This document shows, piece after piece, positions 8,323-17,421 of a DNA stretch of 64,000 bases. The position numbers were made by a program, and so were the translations under genes. Within the stretch, counting starts at the first letter, position 1; every line of letters starts with the position of its first letter. This stretch comes from JAAXKN01 sp050258815 (lineage in GTDB: Bacteria > Bacteroidota > Ignavibacteria > Ignavibacteriales > SURF-24), in NCBI GenBank assembly GCA_050258815.1, contig JBLMZM010000070.1, forward strand, positions 73,963-137,962, in the 5' to 3' direction. The notes beneath the pieces are model-generated. The model had not been told where the DNA came from and did no database searches. It saw nothing but the letters and a program-made list of their open reading frames with translations.

Positions 8323-10281
8323 GTGTCTAAGGAAAAGTCCAGACAAGAGGAAATACTGCATATATTGCACTCCCGAAGATTTCCCATAGGAGCTGAAATA
8401 ATCGAAGGAGGGGGAGTAAACTTTCGCCTCTGGGCACCCTTATGCAGAAGGGTTGAGATAGTACTGGAAGAGGGAAATGAGAACGTGCACAAGAGTAAGC
8501 GTACCGGTTATGAACTCACACCCGAGAGAAATGATTATTTTTCAGCAACGGTCAAAGAAGCCCATGAGGGATCATTATATTACTTTCGACTGGATGGAAG
8601 TGATCATCTCTATCCTGATCCTGCCTCACGTTTTCAGCCCGAAGGTCCCCACGGGCCATCTCAGGTTGTAAACCCGCGGAAATTTGAATGGACCGATGGT
8701 GACTGGATGGGAATTCCCCCTCAGGGACAGGTTATCTATGAAATGCATGTCGGTACGTTTACTCAGGAGGGAACCTATGAATCTGCAATAAGGGAGTTCG
8801 GTGAGCTCTCGGAAATGGGCGTTACAATTCTTGAAGTAATGCCGCTGGCTGATTTTACGGGCAGCTTCGGCTGGGGATATGACGGCGTGGATCTTTTTGC
8901 GCCAACCCGCCTGTATGGTAAGCCGGATGACCTCAGAAATTTCATTAACCAGGCGCATAAGGCCGGTATGGGGGTGATTCTGGACGTGGTTTATAACCAT
9001 CTGGGACCCGATGGAAACTATCTTAAGGCGTTTTCAAAGGATTACTTTACCGACAAGTATGAGAATGAATGGGGGGAAGCTATTAACTTTGACGGAAAAA
9101 ATTCAGCGCCGGTAAGGGAGTTCTTCATCTCCAACGCCAGGTACTGGATAGAAGAATTTCATTTCGACGGACTGCGCATGGACGCGACACAGCAGATATT
9201 TGATGAATCCCCGGTACACGTGCTGGCTGAAATCTCGAAAACCGTAAGGCAAAGCGCAGGCACAAAGAATACATTTATTGTTGCTGAGAATGAACCTCAG
9301 CACGTAATACTGGTTAAGCCGGCTGACAGCGGGGGCTACGGAATGGACTGCCTGTGGAATGATGACCTGCATCATAGTGCAATGGTTGCCCTGACGGGGC
9401 ACAGTGAGGCGTACTATACCGATTACAGCGGCAAGCCGCAGGAGCTGATCTCTGCCTTTAAATGGGGATATCTATACCAGGGCCAGTATTATAAATGGCA
9501 GAAGAAACGCAGGGGTTCGCCCAGCCTTGGATTAAGGCCGGAGAATTTCTGCACATTCATACAAAATCATGACCAGGTTGCAAATTCAGGCCGGGGCCAG
9601 AGAGTACATGAACTCACCTCACCCGGGCGCTACAAGGCTATGACCGCTCTATTCCTGCTGGCACCAGGGACGCCGATGCTGTTTCAGGGACAGGAATTTG
9701 CGGCAACCAGCCCCTTCTTTTATTTTGCCGATCACAATAAAGAACTGGCCAAAATGGTGGCCAGGGGGAGATCCGAGTTCTTATCCCAGTTCCCAAGCCT
9801 TGCCACGCCTGAAATGCAGTCCTGCCTGCCCGATCCGGGCAATAAAAGAACATTTGAGCGCTCGAAGCTGGATTTCTCGGACAGGAAGAAAAACCGTGCG
9901 ATTTATAAAATGCACCACGACCTCTTAAGACTGAGGCGTGAGGATCCTGTACTCAGTAAACAGCGTCCCGGCGGAATTGATGGTGCCGTCCTGGGTGAAG
10001 AAGCCTTCCTGCTCCGCTTTTTTACCCAGGACGGCCAGGACAGGCTGTTACTTGTAAACTTTGGCAGGGATCTCTTGCTTGATATTATGCCCGAACCCTT
10101 ATTGGCACCACCTTTGGGAAAGCAGTGGAAGATTGCATGGGCAAGTGAGGACCCGGATTACGGAGGCTGCGGCAGTCCGGCAATTGATACAGGTGCATCC
10201 TGGAGAATACAGGGGCAGGCAGCTGCCCTGCTGATACCAGAGGAAACTTTACATGAAACCCTAACTACTAAGGAAACTTGA
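8323..10281 (+). CDS. treZ: Malto-oligosyltrehalose trehalohydrolase (TreZ, GH13)
   Basis: 652-residue cytosolic enzyme that releases trehalose from maltooligosyl-trehalose. An N-terminal carbohydrate-binding/E-set region (VNFRLWAPLCRRVEIVLE) precedes a GH13 barrel. The family motifs are EMHVGTFT, VYNHLGPDGNYL and the catalytic residues D287 (GLRMD), E322 (VAENE) and D417 (QNHDQ). The QGQEF and TFERSKLDF motifs near 450-515 are also typical of TreZ, and separate it from branching enzymes. The start is GTG at 8323 with AGGAG 7 nt upstream. A TreY synthase, the usual partner, is not in the window; instead a debranching enzyme follows 24 bp later, so the two are probably one transcript. Confidence 0.92.
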   Translation: MSKEKSRQEEILHILHSRRFPIGAEIIEGGGVNFRLWAPLCRRVEIVLEEGNENVHKSKRTGYELTPERNDYFSATVKEAHEGSLYYFRLDGSDHLYPDPASRFQPEGPHGPSQVVNPRKFEWTDGDWMGIPPQGQVIYEMHVGTFTQEGTYESAIREFGELSEMGVTILEVMPLADFTGSFGWGYDGVDLFAPTRLYGKPDDLRNFINQAHKAGMGVILDVVYNHLGPDGNYLKAFSKDYFTDKYENEWGEAINFDGKNSAPVREFFISNARYWIEEFHFDGLRMDATQQIFDESPVHVLAEISKTVRQSAGTKNTFIVAENEPQHVILVKPADSGGYGMDCLWNDDLHHSAMVALTGHSEAYYTDYSGKPQELISAFKWGYLYQGQYYKWQKKRRGSPSLGLRPENFCTFIQNHDQVANSGRGQRVHELTSPGRYKAMTALFLLAPGTPMLFQGQEFAATSPFFYFADHNKELAKMVARGRSEFLSQFPSLATPEMQSCLPDPGNKRTFERSKLDFSDRKKNRAIYKMHHDLLRLRREDPVLSKQRPGGIDGAVLGEEAFLLRFFTQDGQDRLLLVNFGRDLLLDIMPEPLLAPPLGKQWKIAWASEDPDYGGCGSPAIDTGASWRIQGQAAALLIPEETLHETLTTKET

Positions 10282-10305
10282 ATCTACTAAAATGAAGAGG
10301 AAGAA

Positions 10306-12345
10306 ATGGATGAATTAGTCCGTACGATGCCCTGGAAAAAAAGAAAAGACAGTGAGCTGGAACCACTGCTTACGCGTGAATGGCTCGTTACAAACGGTCT
10401 GGGCGGCTACGCCTCCGGCAGTATTGCCGGTGTAGTAACTAGAAGATATCATGGATTTCTGATATCGGCACTGCCTGCGCCACATGGGCGTATGGTAATG
10501 CTTAACCATATTTCAGAAGAGCTGATTCTGCAGGATGGCACAAAAATCCAACTGGGTTCAGAGGAGCGTGCAGAAAGTGTACTGGAAGTTCCGGGTGCCG
10601 GCCACCTGACCGAATTCCGCCTGGAAGCGGGCGTGCCTGTCTGGAAATACGATATAAACGGTGTGGTACTTGAAAGGACACTAATGTTACCGCACATGCA
10701 GAATACTGTGCACGTGAACTATAGGCTTCTCGAAGGAACCGGTCCCATTATAGTCAGGGTCCGCCCCTCAATGCATTTCCGCCCGCACGAAGCTGCAGTG
10801 AGTGAAGAGCTGCATAAGCCATATGTGCTTACGGTTGTTGATGACAAATATGAGATTTCAGCCGGCAGCGGCCTTCCCTCCTTAAGAATGCTTTTCTATG
10901 GCGGAGGCGCAACCTTTACCTCTGACAAGGGAACGATCCGGGAAGTATTTTACAGGATTGAGGCCGAACGGGGATATGATTCAAGGGGTCTGCTCTGGAG
11001 TCCCGGATATTTCAGTACGGAATTATACGCGAATCAGAATGCTACTTTAATAGCCTCAACCGAAGCCTGGCCTACAATACTCGCCCTGCCACCTCAGGAG
11101 GCGGTAGATGCCGAGAAGGAAAGGCGCCGCAGGCTGCTCAACATAGCCGCGCCCAAGACGGATGATAAAACATTTTCGGAATTTGTGCTGGCCGCAGACC
11201 AGTTTATAATCACACCTGCCGGCCGTATAGAAGATGCCGCAAGGGCACGCGCCTCGGGTGATGAGGTGAGGACCGTAATTGCCGGATATCACTGGTTTAC
11301 GGACTGGGGGCGTGATACAATGATCAGTCTTGAGGGACTTACGCTAGCTACAGGCAGGCATAATGAAGCAGGCTGGATACTGCGCACCTTTGCACACTAT
11401 GTTAAGGACGGACTCATACCGAATATGTTTCCTGAGGGAGAAAGAGAGGGACTTTATAATACGGCTGATGCTACGCTCTGGTTTTTTCATGCCCTGGACA
11501 GGTATTTAAAGATAACGGGTGACAGGGAGACACTTAAGATAATACTTCCCAAATTGCTCGACATAATGGACCATCACCTGCGGGGTACGCGTTTTGGAAT
11601 CGGGGTAGATCCAAAAGATGGTCTCTTAAAACAGGGACAGGAGGGATACCAGCTAACCTGGATGGATGCCAAGGTGGATAACTGGGTTGTAACACCCAGG
11701 CGTGGAAAAGCAGTCGAAATTAATGCTCTCTGGTATAATGCGCTTTGTCTGCTTGAGGGCTGGGTACGCGAAGAAATGGGAGACAAGGATGCGGATTCGA
11801 TAGCTGAGCACGCAAAAAGCGCGCGTGAGTCATTCAACAGGCGTTTCTGGTATGAAGAAGGCGGATACCTTTATGACGTGGTTGATGGAGAAAAGGGGGA
11901 TGATATTTCCTGCCGCCCCAACCAGGTATTTGCCATATCGCTGCCAAATCCCATACTGAACAGGGATAAGTGGGACCCCGTGATGAAAGTTGTGCAGGAA
12001 AGGCTGCTTACACCCATGGGCCTCCGTTCACTTTCGCCCGGAAGTCCCGACTATAAGTCGAAATATTTTGGCGATCTGAGAGCCCGCGATGCTGCTTATC
12101 ACCAGGGTACTGTGTGGGCATGGCTGATTGGACCCTTTGTGGATGCATGGCTGAAAATTAATGAGAATGATAAAAAGGGTGCCCGCAGGTTTCTGGATGG
12201 TTTTTCACAACACCTGAATGAGGCATGTATAGGCTCGATCAGTGAGATCTTTGACGCCGAAGCCCCGTTTACTCCGAGGGGATGCATAGCACAGGCCTGG
12301 AGTGTGGCTGAAGTACTCAGGTGTCTGATCAAAACATCGGAATAA
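10306..12345 (+). CDS. Glycogen-debranching enzyme, archaeal/bacterial type (amylo-alpha-1,6-glucosidase, GH133)
   Basis: 679 residues with two parts. The N-terminal GDE domain (1 to about 260) begins with the WLVTNGLGGYASGS pattern, and the (alpha/alpha)6 glucosidase domain (about 300-670) contains YHWFTDWGRDTMISLEG, NTADATLWFFHA and LTWMDAK, all hallmarks of this debranching family. It hydrolyses alpha-1,6 branch points of glycogen. Pairing with treZ points to the breakdown or remodelling of alpha-glucans, giving linear chains for trehalose release. GAGGAAGAA lies just before the ATG. The gene ends before a 14-bp inverted repeat shared with the convergent Fe-S protein gene. Confidence 0.93.
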   Translation: MDELVRTMPWKKRKDSELEPLLTREWLVTNGLGGYASGSIAGVVTRRYHGFLISALPAPHGRMVMLNHISEELILQDGTKIQLGSEERAESVLEVPGAGHLTEFRLEAGVPVWKYDINGVVLERTLMLPHMQNTVHVNYRLLEGTGPIIVRVRPSMHFRPHEAAVSEELHKPYVLTVVDDKYEISAGSGLPSLRMLFYGGGATFTSDKGTIREVFYRIEAERGYDSRGLLWSPGYFSTELYANQNATLIASTEAWPTILALPPQEAVDAEKERRRRLLNIAAPKTDDKTFSEFVLAADQFIITPAGRIEDAARARASGDEVRTVIAGYHWFTDWGRDTMISLEGLTLATGRHNEAGWILRTFAHYVKDGLIPNMFPEGEREGLYNTADATLWFFHALDRYLKITGDRETLKIILPKLLDIMDHHLRGTRFGIGVDPKDGLLKQGQEGYQLTWMDAKVDNWVVTPRRGKAVEINALWYNALCLLEGWVREEMGDKDADSIAEHAKSARESFNRRFWYEEGGYLYDVVDGEKGDDISCRPNQVFAISLPNPILNRDKWDPVMKVVQERLLTPMGLRSLSPGSPDYKSKYFGDLRARDAAYHQGTVWAWLIGPFVDAWLKINENDKKGARRFLDGFSQHLNEACIGSISEIFDAEAPFTPRGCIAQAWSVAEVLRCLIKTSE

Positions 12346-12376
12346 ATGATTGAACGAAGCTGTAGCCTGAAATGAA

Positions 12377-12430
12377 AATCCTGAACAAATACCGCTTTCA
12401 TTGATATGGAATGCGAATTTGTTCAGGATT
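12377..12430. terminator. Perfect 14-bp inverted repeat between convergent genes
   Basis: AATCCTGAACAAAT at 12377-12390 and its exact complement at 12417-12430 enclose a 26-nt loop. It fills the gap between the stop of the debranching enzyme (12345) and the stop of the Fe-S protein (12440). This position argues for a bidirectional terminator, although neither side has a long T run. Confidence 0.6.
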
Positions 12431-12439
12431 CAGAATTGT

Positions 12440-13279
12440 TTATTGAATTGCCTTCTCCAGGATCTTCTCTCCCCTGATATTCAGTACAATTACATTCAGC
12501 GGTATTTCCCTTTCCGACAGGGCAATCGCCTGCTGTGCCAGGTGCACCAGCCCGCTGCAGCAAGGTACTTCCATAACGAGAACTGTCAGTGAATTAATGC
12601 CCGCATCATCAACCATCATCTGAAGCTTTTTAAGGTAAATGTCTTTACCCTGATCGAGTTTGGGGCACGCAATTGCTAGTGATTTTCCCTCTAAGTAATC
12701 CTGATGAAAATCTGCTGCGGCAAAAGCCGTGCAATCGGCTGCCAACAGTACATCCGCTCCAACGAAATATGAGGCTGCAGGATTAAGCAGGTGAAGCTGT
12801 ACGGGCCACTGTCTGAGGGCAGACTCCCTGTTGGTTTTTTCTTCCGGCCTGGCTTTATTCTCCCTTTGAATTTCCACGGTGCGTGAACCCGGGCATCCGC
12901 TGTGCTTTGGAGCCGGAGCAGTAATGTTTAACGGAATTTCAATGCCGTTATCTTTCAGGTATTCAAGTGCCTGGTTTAGATAAGCGGTTTCATTGTGCTC
13001 TTTTAAGTGTAAAAGGTGCGCCGAAATGACGTTCCTGCCCCCTTTTACTATATAGTCCATGACTTTCCTTTCGTTGTAAGCCTCTGCTTCGCGTTCTTCG
13101 ATTTCAATTGCCCCTTGCGGGCACTGACCCAGACAGGCCCCCAGACCATCACAAAACAGGTCGCTTATTAGCCTCGCCTTACCATCAATCAGCTGCAGAG
13201 CTCCCTCGGCGCAGTTGGGAATACAAACCCCGCAGCCATCACAGAGCTCCTCATCTATTTTAACCACCTTTCGTATCAT
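12440..13279 (-). CDS. 4Fe-4S dicluster-type ferredoxin-domain protein of unknown role
   Basis: 279 residues: an N-terminal two-cluster ferredoxin region, then a linker with CPGS, then an alpha/beta region with PCCSG near 240. The first cluster has the full set C13-C16-C19-C23. In the second (C43, L46, C49, C53) the second cysteine is leucine, so it may hold a three-iron cluster or none. The same DGLGACLG pattern is, as far as I know, usual for this family of anaerobe-associated proteins. They are often annotated only as iron-sulfur proteins and sometimes occur near hybrid-cluster proteins, none of which is seen here. GGAG before the ATG supports the start. Function unknown, probably redox. 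Confidence 0.8.
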   Translation of the reverse strand: MIRKVVKIDEELCDGCGVCIPNCAEGALQLIDGKARLISDLFCDGLGACLGQCPQGAIEIEEREAEAYNERKVMDYIVKGGRNVISAHLLHLKEHNETAYLNQALEYLKDNGIEIPLNITAPAPKHSGCPGSRTVEIQRENKARPEEKTNRESALRQWPVQLHLLNPAASYFVGADVLLAADCTAFAAADFHQDYLEGKSLAIACPKLDQGKDIYLKKLQMMVDDAGINSLTVLVMEVPCCSGLVHLAQQAIALSEREIPLNVIVLNIRGEKILEKAIQ

Positions 13280-13381
13280 TTAATCTCCGGCAAATAAAGT
13301 TCAAAACATATTCAGATTATATAGTCTGAAAATAAATATTTCCTGCCTCTAAAGCAAGCAAATATTTGAGGTCCCAAACTA

Positions 13382-14743
13382 TCAGCTGTTCCGCCTGAGT
13401 TCGTGCAGGTATTTCAGCTGAATTTCCAGAGGAGGGAGGCAGTCACTTTCCCACCTGAGATCAGAAGGAAGGCCGGCATAATTAAATATCTCATCCAGGG
13501 CCTGGAATGTATTAACCGGGCCAAATGCATTGTCTCTCAGATAATGGATCAGCTTCAGAGTTCTAAAGCCGTCAAACCAGACCATCTTCTGTCTGTTTAT
13601 CTGTGTGTCTATTTTGGAATTTACCAGTATCCTGTTCCAGTCCGCTTCAAAACCCTGCAAAACCAGAAATTCAGCCAGAGCCGGGTGAATCTGTTGTGCG
13701 TGGGATAAATAGTAATTACTATCGTGCACCAGGCTGTCATTAAATACTTTAAGCCAGGCTTTAAGTACATAAAAGCCTTGTGGAGAATAAAGCCGGTACT
13801 CATCCTGCATTCCGGATAAAAACCTGTTTACCCTTTGACCCGTGCCAAAGGGCACCCGCCATGATCCTCTTGCAGAGGGGTAAACCGTAGTCGACAGGAT
13901 GCTTTCGATCCGCGTATTTTTTGCCAGCTTTTCCATAAAATAGAAGTCTTCGGCGGCTTTGCGTTTGTTCATGCCCTCAATTTTCATATAACTTTTATGG
14001 TCACAAGCCATAGTTGAGCCTATGGTGTGGAAGGCATAGGGCGAGCAGGCAATTTTGAGTCCCAGCACGTAATAGCGCAGGAATATTTCATAGCAGATAA
14101 TTGCCCGGTCATGCTGATCACTGATACCGGTGAGAGTATGGCTGTAGTTTACCACGGCAGCATCAAGATTACGTCCGTTAAACTCATTATGAATGGATGT
14201 GAAATAGTTGGTGTCTATAGTACAGTCGGCATCCAGGCATACCAGTATATTCTTTCCGGGGGAATTATAGCTGAAAATTTTCAGCGCGAGGTCCATCCCA
14301 ATTTTTCGGGCGAGTCCTACTCCCCCGTCTTTTATGGGCAGTTCCTTCCCTTCAGAGGATGCATCAACCAGTGCCAGCCTTAATCCCGAGGAGATTACGT
14401 CATTTACGAGTGCATCGCCGGATGGTTCTTTTTTAATAATATTTCTTAGCAGTTTAACAGAGCTGTAATTATCGGTTTTAATCTCCTCTAAAGAAGATGA
14501 GGTATTGTTAATTACAAATATCACTAATGTGCTGTTGAAACAGTCGCGTTTATTCAGAACCATCGACTGAAGAAGACTCCGGATGTTCTCATATTCTCCT
14601 ATAGCGGGAATAACGACGGCCATGTGTATTTTATAAGAATCACCTGATTCAAGCTCCCAGCCTGTTAGCGAATACTTATTCAGATAACGGCTGACTTCCT
14701 GAGGCAGTGAATTTATTTCTGGTGTTAAGTGCCGGATGCTCAA
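13382..14743 (-). CDS. Family 2-like glycosyltransferase
   Basis: 453 residues. A GT-A nucleotide-sugar transferase fold begins at about 40 (MAVVIPAIGEYENIRSLL) and carries the metal-binding LDADCTID near 165-175. A later FGTGQRVNRFLSG stretch falls where GT2 enzymes bind acceptor. The long C-terminal part (about 300-453) has no family I recognise. The start is a TTG that overlaps the miaA stop by 4 nt (TTGA), so translation is probably coupled; Met42 is an alternative but would discard sequence that looks coding. The sugar donor and acceptor cannot be told; there is no surrounding polysaccharide cluster. Confidence 0.75.
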   Translation of the reverse strand: MSIRHLTPEINSLPQEVSRYLNKYSLTGWELESGDSYKIHMAVVIPAIGEYENIRSLLQSMVLNKRDCFNSTLVIFVINNTSSSLEEIKTDNYSSVKLLRNIIKKEPSGDALVNDVISSGLRLALVDASSEGKELPIKDGGVGLARKIGMDLALKIFSYNSPGKNILVCLDADCTIDTNYFTSIHNEFNGRNLDAAVVNYSHTLTGISDQHDRAIICYEIFLRYYVLGLKIACSPYAFHTIGSTMACDHKSYMKIEGMNKRKAAEDFYFMEKLAKNTRIESILSTTVYPSARGSWRVPFGTGQRVNRFLSGMQDEYRLYSPQGFYVLKAWLKVFNDSLVHDSNYYLSHAQQIHPALAEFLVLQGFEADWNRILVNSKIDTQINRQKMVWFDGFRTLKLIHYLRDNAFGPVNTFQALDEIFNYAGLPSDLRWESDCLPPLEIQLKYLHELRRNS

Positions 14744-15660
14744 TTGGGGCTTTGCAAATTATTAAGAAAATATTTATCTATTACTTCTGAGGCTTTGTTG
14801 AAATCGGGTCCCTCGATCCAGTGAATCCCGATGCCGGATCTTTCCATCTTGCGGAACCAGGTCATCTGCCTTTTGGCAAAACCATGTATGGCGCTGTTCA
14901 GTTTCTGGAACATGTCGTTATAGTTCATCTTTCCCTGCAGATACTGCCCTATAAATTTATATTCGAGGCCGAAAAAATCCAGTTTATCGAAACTGACGCC
15001 GGACCTGACCAGCTGATTCACCTCTTCGATCATGCCTGAGTGAAGCCTCTTTTTTAGTCTCACGGTAATTCTTTCCCTGATTACTGAGCGTTCCAGGTGA
15101 ATGCCAAGAACCAGTGAGGTGATTTTACTTTTGGGTGCGGGGTTATTTTGAGCGCTGCCCCTGGCTACGCTGATTGCCGCGATAACCCTCTCCTTATGGA
15201 TAAGGTCTGTTGTGTTGTGGCACTCAGGGTTAAGTTCAAGGAGCATTTGCCTTAGCTCCTCAACCGGCAGGGAATTGAGATACTGCAGTGTTTCTTCGTC
15301 TTTCCGGGCTTCATTCATTGAATAATTGCGCAAAACGGCATCCAGGTAGAGGCCCGTTCCCCCGACCAGAAATGGGACCTTTTGCCGCGAGGAAATGAGG
15401 TCAAAGGCTGCATTAAAATACTTAATAAAAAGGTAAAGGTTAAATTCCTCTTTCGGATCAGCAATATCAATTAAATGATATGGAATCAGCACGCCGTTAA
15501 TTTTGTATTCGCTGAGGTCTTTTCCGGTCCCAATATCCATAGAGCGGTAGACCTGCCTGGAATCAGCCGATATAATTTCTCCATTATATTTTAAGGCCAG
15601 GTCAGCTGCCAGTTTTGTTTTACCGGTTGCGGTTGGTCCAAGTATTGTAATAAGATTCAT
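14740..15660 (-). CDS. miaA: tRNA dimethylallyltransferase (MiaA)
   Basis: 306 residues. MiaA transfers a dimethylallyl group to the N6 of A37 in tRNAs that read UNN codons. Walker A-like GPTATGKT is at 8-15, followed by ISADSRQVYRSMDIGTGK, PYHLIDIADP and GGTGLYLDA, all diagnostic, and the C-terminal FAKRQMTWFRKM pattern. It is the upstream member of a two-gene unit with the glycosyltransferase (4-nt overlap). The length is normal for the family. Confidence 0.96.
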   Translation of the reverse strand: MNLITILGPTATGKTKLAADLALKYNGEIISADSRQVYRSMDIGTGKDLSEYKINGVLIPYHLIDIADPKEEFNLYLFIKYFNAAFDLISSRQKVPFLVGGTGLYLDAVLRNYSMNEARKDEETLQYLNSLPVEELRQMLLELNPECHNTTDLIHKERVIAAISVARGSAQNNPAPKSKITSLVLGIHLERSVIRERITVRLKKRLHSGMIEEVNQLVRSGVSFDKLDFFGLEYKFIGQYLQGKMNYNDMFQKLNSAIHGFAKRQMTWFRKMERSGIGIHWIEGPDFNKASEVIDKYFLNNLQSPN

Positions 15661-15761
15661 GAAAGTAAAAAAACACGGTTAAAAGTAAAAAATAAAAGTA
15701 AGCAGGAAATCAGTAAGTAAAAAGGAAAAAGTGCCGGACAGGAATATCTTAAGAAAAGGCG

Positions 15762-16526
15762 TTAAAATAGTTCCGGAATATTAAAATCCTCACTCTTTAG
15801 TTCCAGGTTTTCAGCGCCAAGAAGAAATTTTGTGTAGGAATGCTCCGGGCAGCGGATCAGATTTCCGGCAGAAGCTTTCTCAATAATCCTTCCTTTATAA
15901 AGAATTATAATATTATCGGCAAATGAACCGAGTATTCTCAGGCTGTGGGAGATACAGATTATTGTCACGTTAAACTCCTTATTTATTCGCCTGAATACCT
16001 CTCTGAGATTGACCACGGACTTAATATCCTGGGCGGAAAAGGGTTCATCTACTATTAGTATTTCAGGTCTCACGGCCAGTATTCTTGCAAGAGCAATCCT
16101 CTGCTGTTCACCGCTGCTTAACTCAAAGCCTTTCCTTTCTAAAAGCAGTGCCGGTATGCTGAGTGCCGAAAATAAAGCTTCCTTTTCTCTTACAATATCC
16201 GCTCGGTTTTTATGCCTGAGTCTCAGTGCCTCTGTAATCACATCGTTCACCTTGCGGAAGGGGTTAAGCAGTTCTCCATTATTCTGAAACAATATTTGGA
16301 TTTCGTGAGGTTTATTGTTCCCGGAAATGCCGCGTCCTGGTGTAATGCAGCCGGAGTCGGGCTCCAGCAGGCCCGCAATAATCCTGGCCAGTGTTGTTTT
16401 TCCTCCGCCTGACTGACCAGCTATCCCCAGAATTTCACCTTTCAACACTTCAAAGGAGACTCCCGAAAGTATCGGCTTTCCCTCAATGGAGTATGAAAGA
16501 TCTTCAGCTTTCAGAATACATTCCAC
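15762..16526 (-). CDS. Oligopeptide/dipeptide ABC transporter ATPase (DppF/OppF-like)
   Basis: 254-residue ATPase with Walker A GQSGGGKT at 37-44, signature LSSGEQQR near 136 and Walker B VDEPFSAQD. The C-terminal CPEHSYTKFLL segment is the hallmark of the OppD/F class, although the usual zinc/Fe-S-binding C-terminal cysteines are not evident. It overlaps the upstream ATPase gene by 23 bp, so the two are translated together and presumably form the heterodimeric motor. The matching binding protein and permeases start just beyond a divergent promoter region at 17293-17421. Confidence 0.85.
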   Translation of the reverse strand: MECILKAEDLSYSIEGKPILSGVSFEVLKGEILGIAGQSGGGKTTLARIIAGLLEPDSGCITPGRGISGNNKPHEIQILFQNNGELLNPFRKVNDVITEALRLRHKNRADIVREKEALFSALSIPALLLERKGFELSSGEQQRIALARILAVRPEILIVDEPFSAQDIKSVVNLREVFRRINKEFNVTIICISHSLRILGSFADNIIILYKGRIIEKASAGNLIRCPEHSYTKFLLGAENLELKSEDFNIPELF

Positions 16527-17292
16527 CTTTGCCGTCCTGCATTAATTTATATGCTTCAAGAAACCCGTAAACCGGAGAATCCTCTTTCGCCTCCATAAAA
16601 TCCATAGCCGAATTGAGTTCGTGTAGTGTTTTATCCACAAGAAATCCAAGCCTGCCGCCTGCTGCGAGTGCCAGGTCAATATCCTGCGTAATTAGCAGCA
16701 CGCCGCCGCCATTGCGGGTAAACTCATTGAGTTTCAGCATCACAAGGTTTATTGATGCGGCATCCAGTGAGGATGTAGGCTCGTCTAAAATCAGAATCCC
16801 TGGATCTGAAAGCAGTGCAAGAACAAAAGAAACCCTCTGAGCCATGCCGCCGCTGATCTCAAAAGGATAGAGGCGCCCCAAGTTATTGAAGCCGGGGAGT
16901 CTGAAAAATTCAAGCAGATTTTCGACCTTGTCCATGCGGTCCGCTGAATCCCTGAAGTAATAGCCCATCTTTTTAAGAGGATCGAAGCAGCTTATTGCAT
17001 CCTGGAAGATGTATCTGATTTTATCCTTTCTTGTCTTCAGCAGTTCATCATTGGGCAGTGCAAGAATATTCCTTCCCTCAAGGCTCACTTCCCCGTCCAC
17101 ACTGTAGAAGGAAGTATCAAGGAGTCCGGTCAGTGCTTTTGCCAGTGTTGTCTTGCCCATGCCATTTTTACCCAGAATGGTAAATATGCTTTCCCGCTCA
17201 AGCTGAAAACGGATATTACTAAGTAACCCGGTTTCAACACCCTTTTTTTTCAGGCAGATGCTGTTAATATTTACGTTTAATAGACTGTTCAT
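16504..17292 (-). CDS. Oligopeptide/dipeptide ABC transporter ATPase (DppD/OppD-like)
   Basis: 262-residue ATPase: Walker A GKNGMGKT at 41-48, signature ISGGMAQRV, Walker B LILDEPTSSLD. The GGMAQRV form of the signature is typical of DppD/OppD. It is shorter than classic OppD (about 320-330 residues) and lacks the long C-terminal extension. It starts 130 bp from the divergent substrate-binding protein gene, which would give a five-gene importer arranged around one intergenic region. Confidence 0.85.
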   Translation of the reverse strand: MNSLLNVNINSICLKKKGVETGLLSNIRFQLERESIFTILGKNGMGKTTLAKALTGLLDTSFYSVDGEVSLEGRNILALPNDELLKTRKDKIRYIFQDAISCFDPLKKMGYYFRDSADRMDKVENLLEFFRLPGFNNLGRLYPFEISGGMAQRVSFVLALLSDPGILILDEPTSSLDAASINLVMLKLNEFTRNGGGVLLITQDIDLALAAGGRLGFLVDKTLHELNSAMDFMEAKEDSPVYGFLEAYKLMQDGKGGMYSES

Positions 17293-17421
17293 ATATGGTA
17301 CCCGAAATTACAAATTTCTTTTTACTTTAAGAAAATTTTTTCATATTATGGGGCAAAATTTAAGCTCCATTAATTCAAGTAATACCAAAATATTTTAATT
17401 GGCGCACGGAGTAGCTGCAAA
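17293..17421. promoter_or_regulatory. Divergent promoter region of the split peptide importer
   Basis: 129 bp, very AT-rich, separating the two ATPase genes (minus) from the binding protein and permeases (plus). Both halves of one transporter would be controlled from here. A GGGCA-N8-AGCT arrangement near 17352-17365 has the sigma-54 GG-N10-GC spacing but a poor -12 box, so I do not call it a sigma-54 promoter. Confidence 0.4.

Noticed and set aside
17350..17366. Possible sigma-54 promoter upstream of the binding-protein gene
   Set aside because: GG-N10-GC spacing is present but the -12 box reads AAGCT instead of TTGCA/T and the -24 box is also imperfect.
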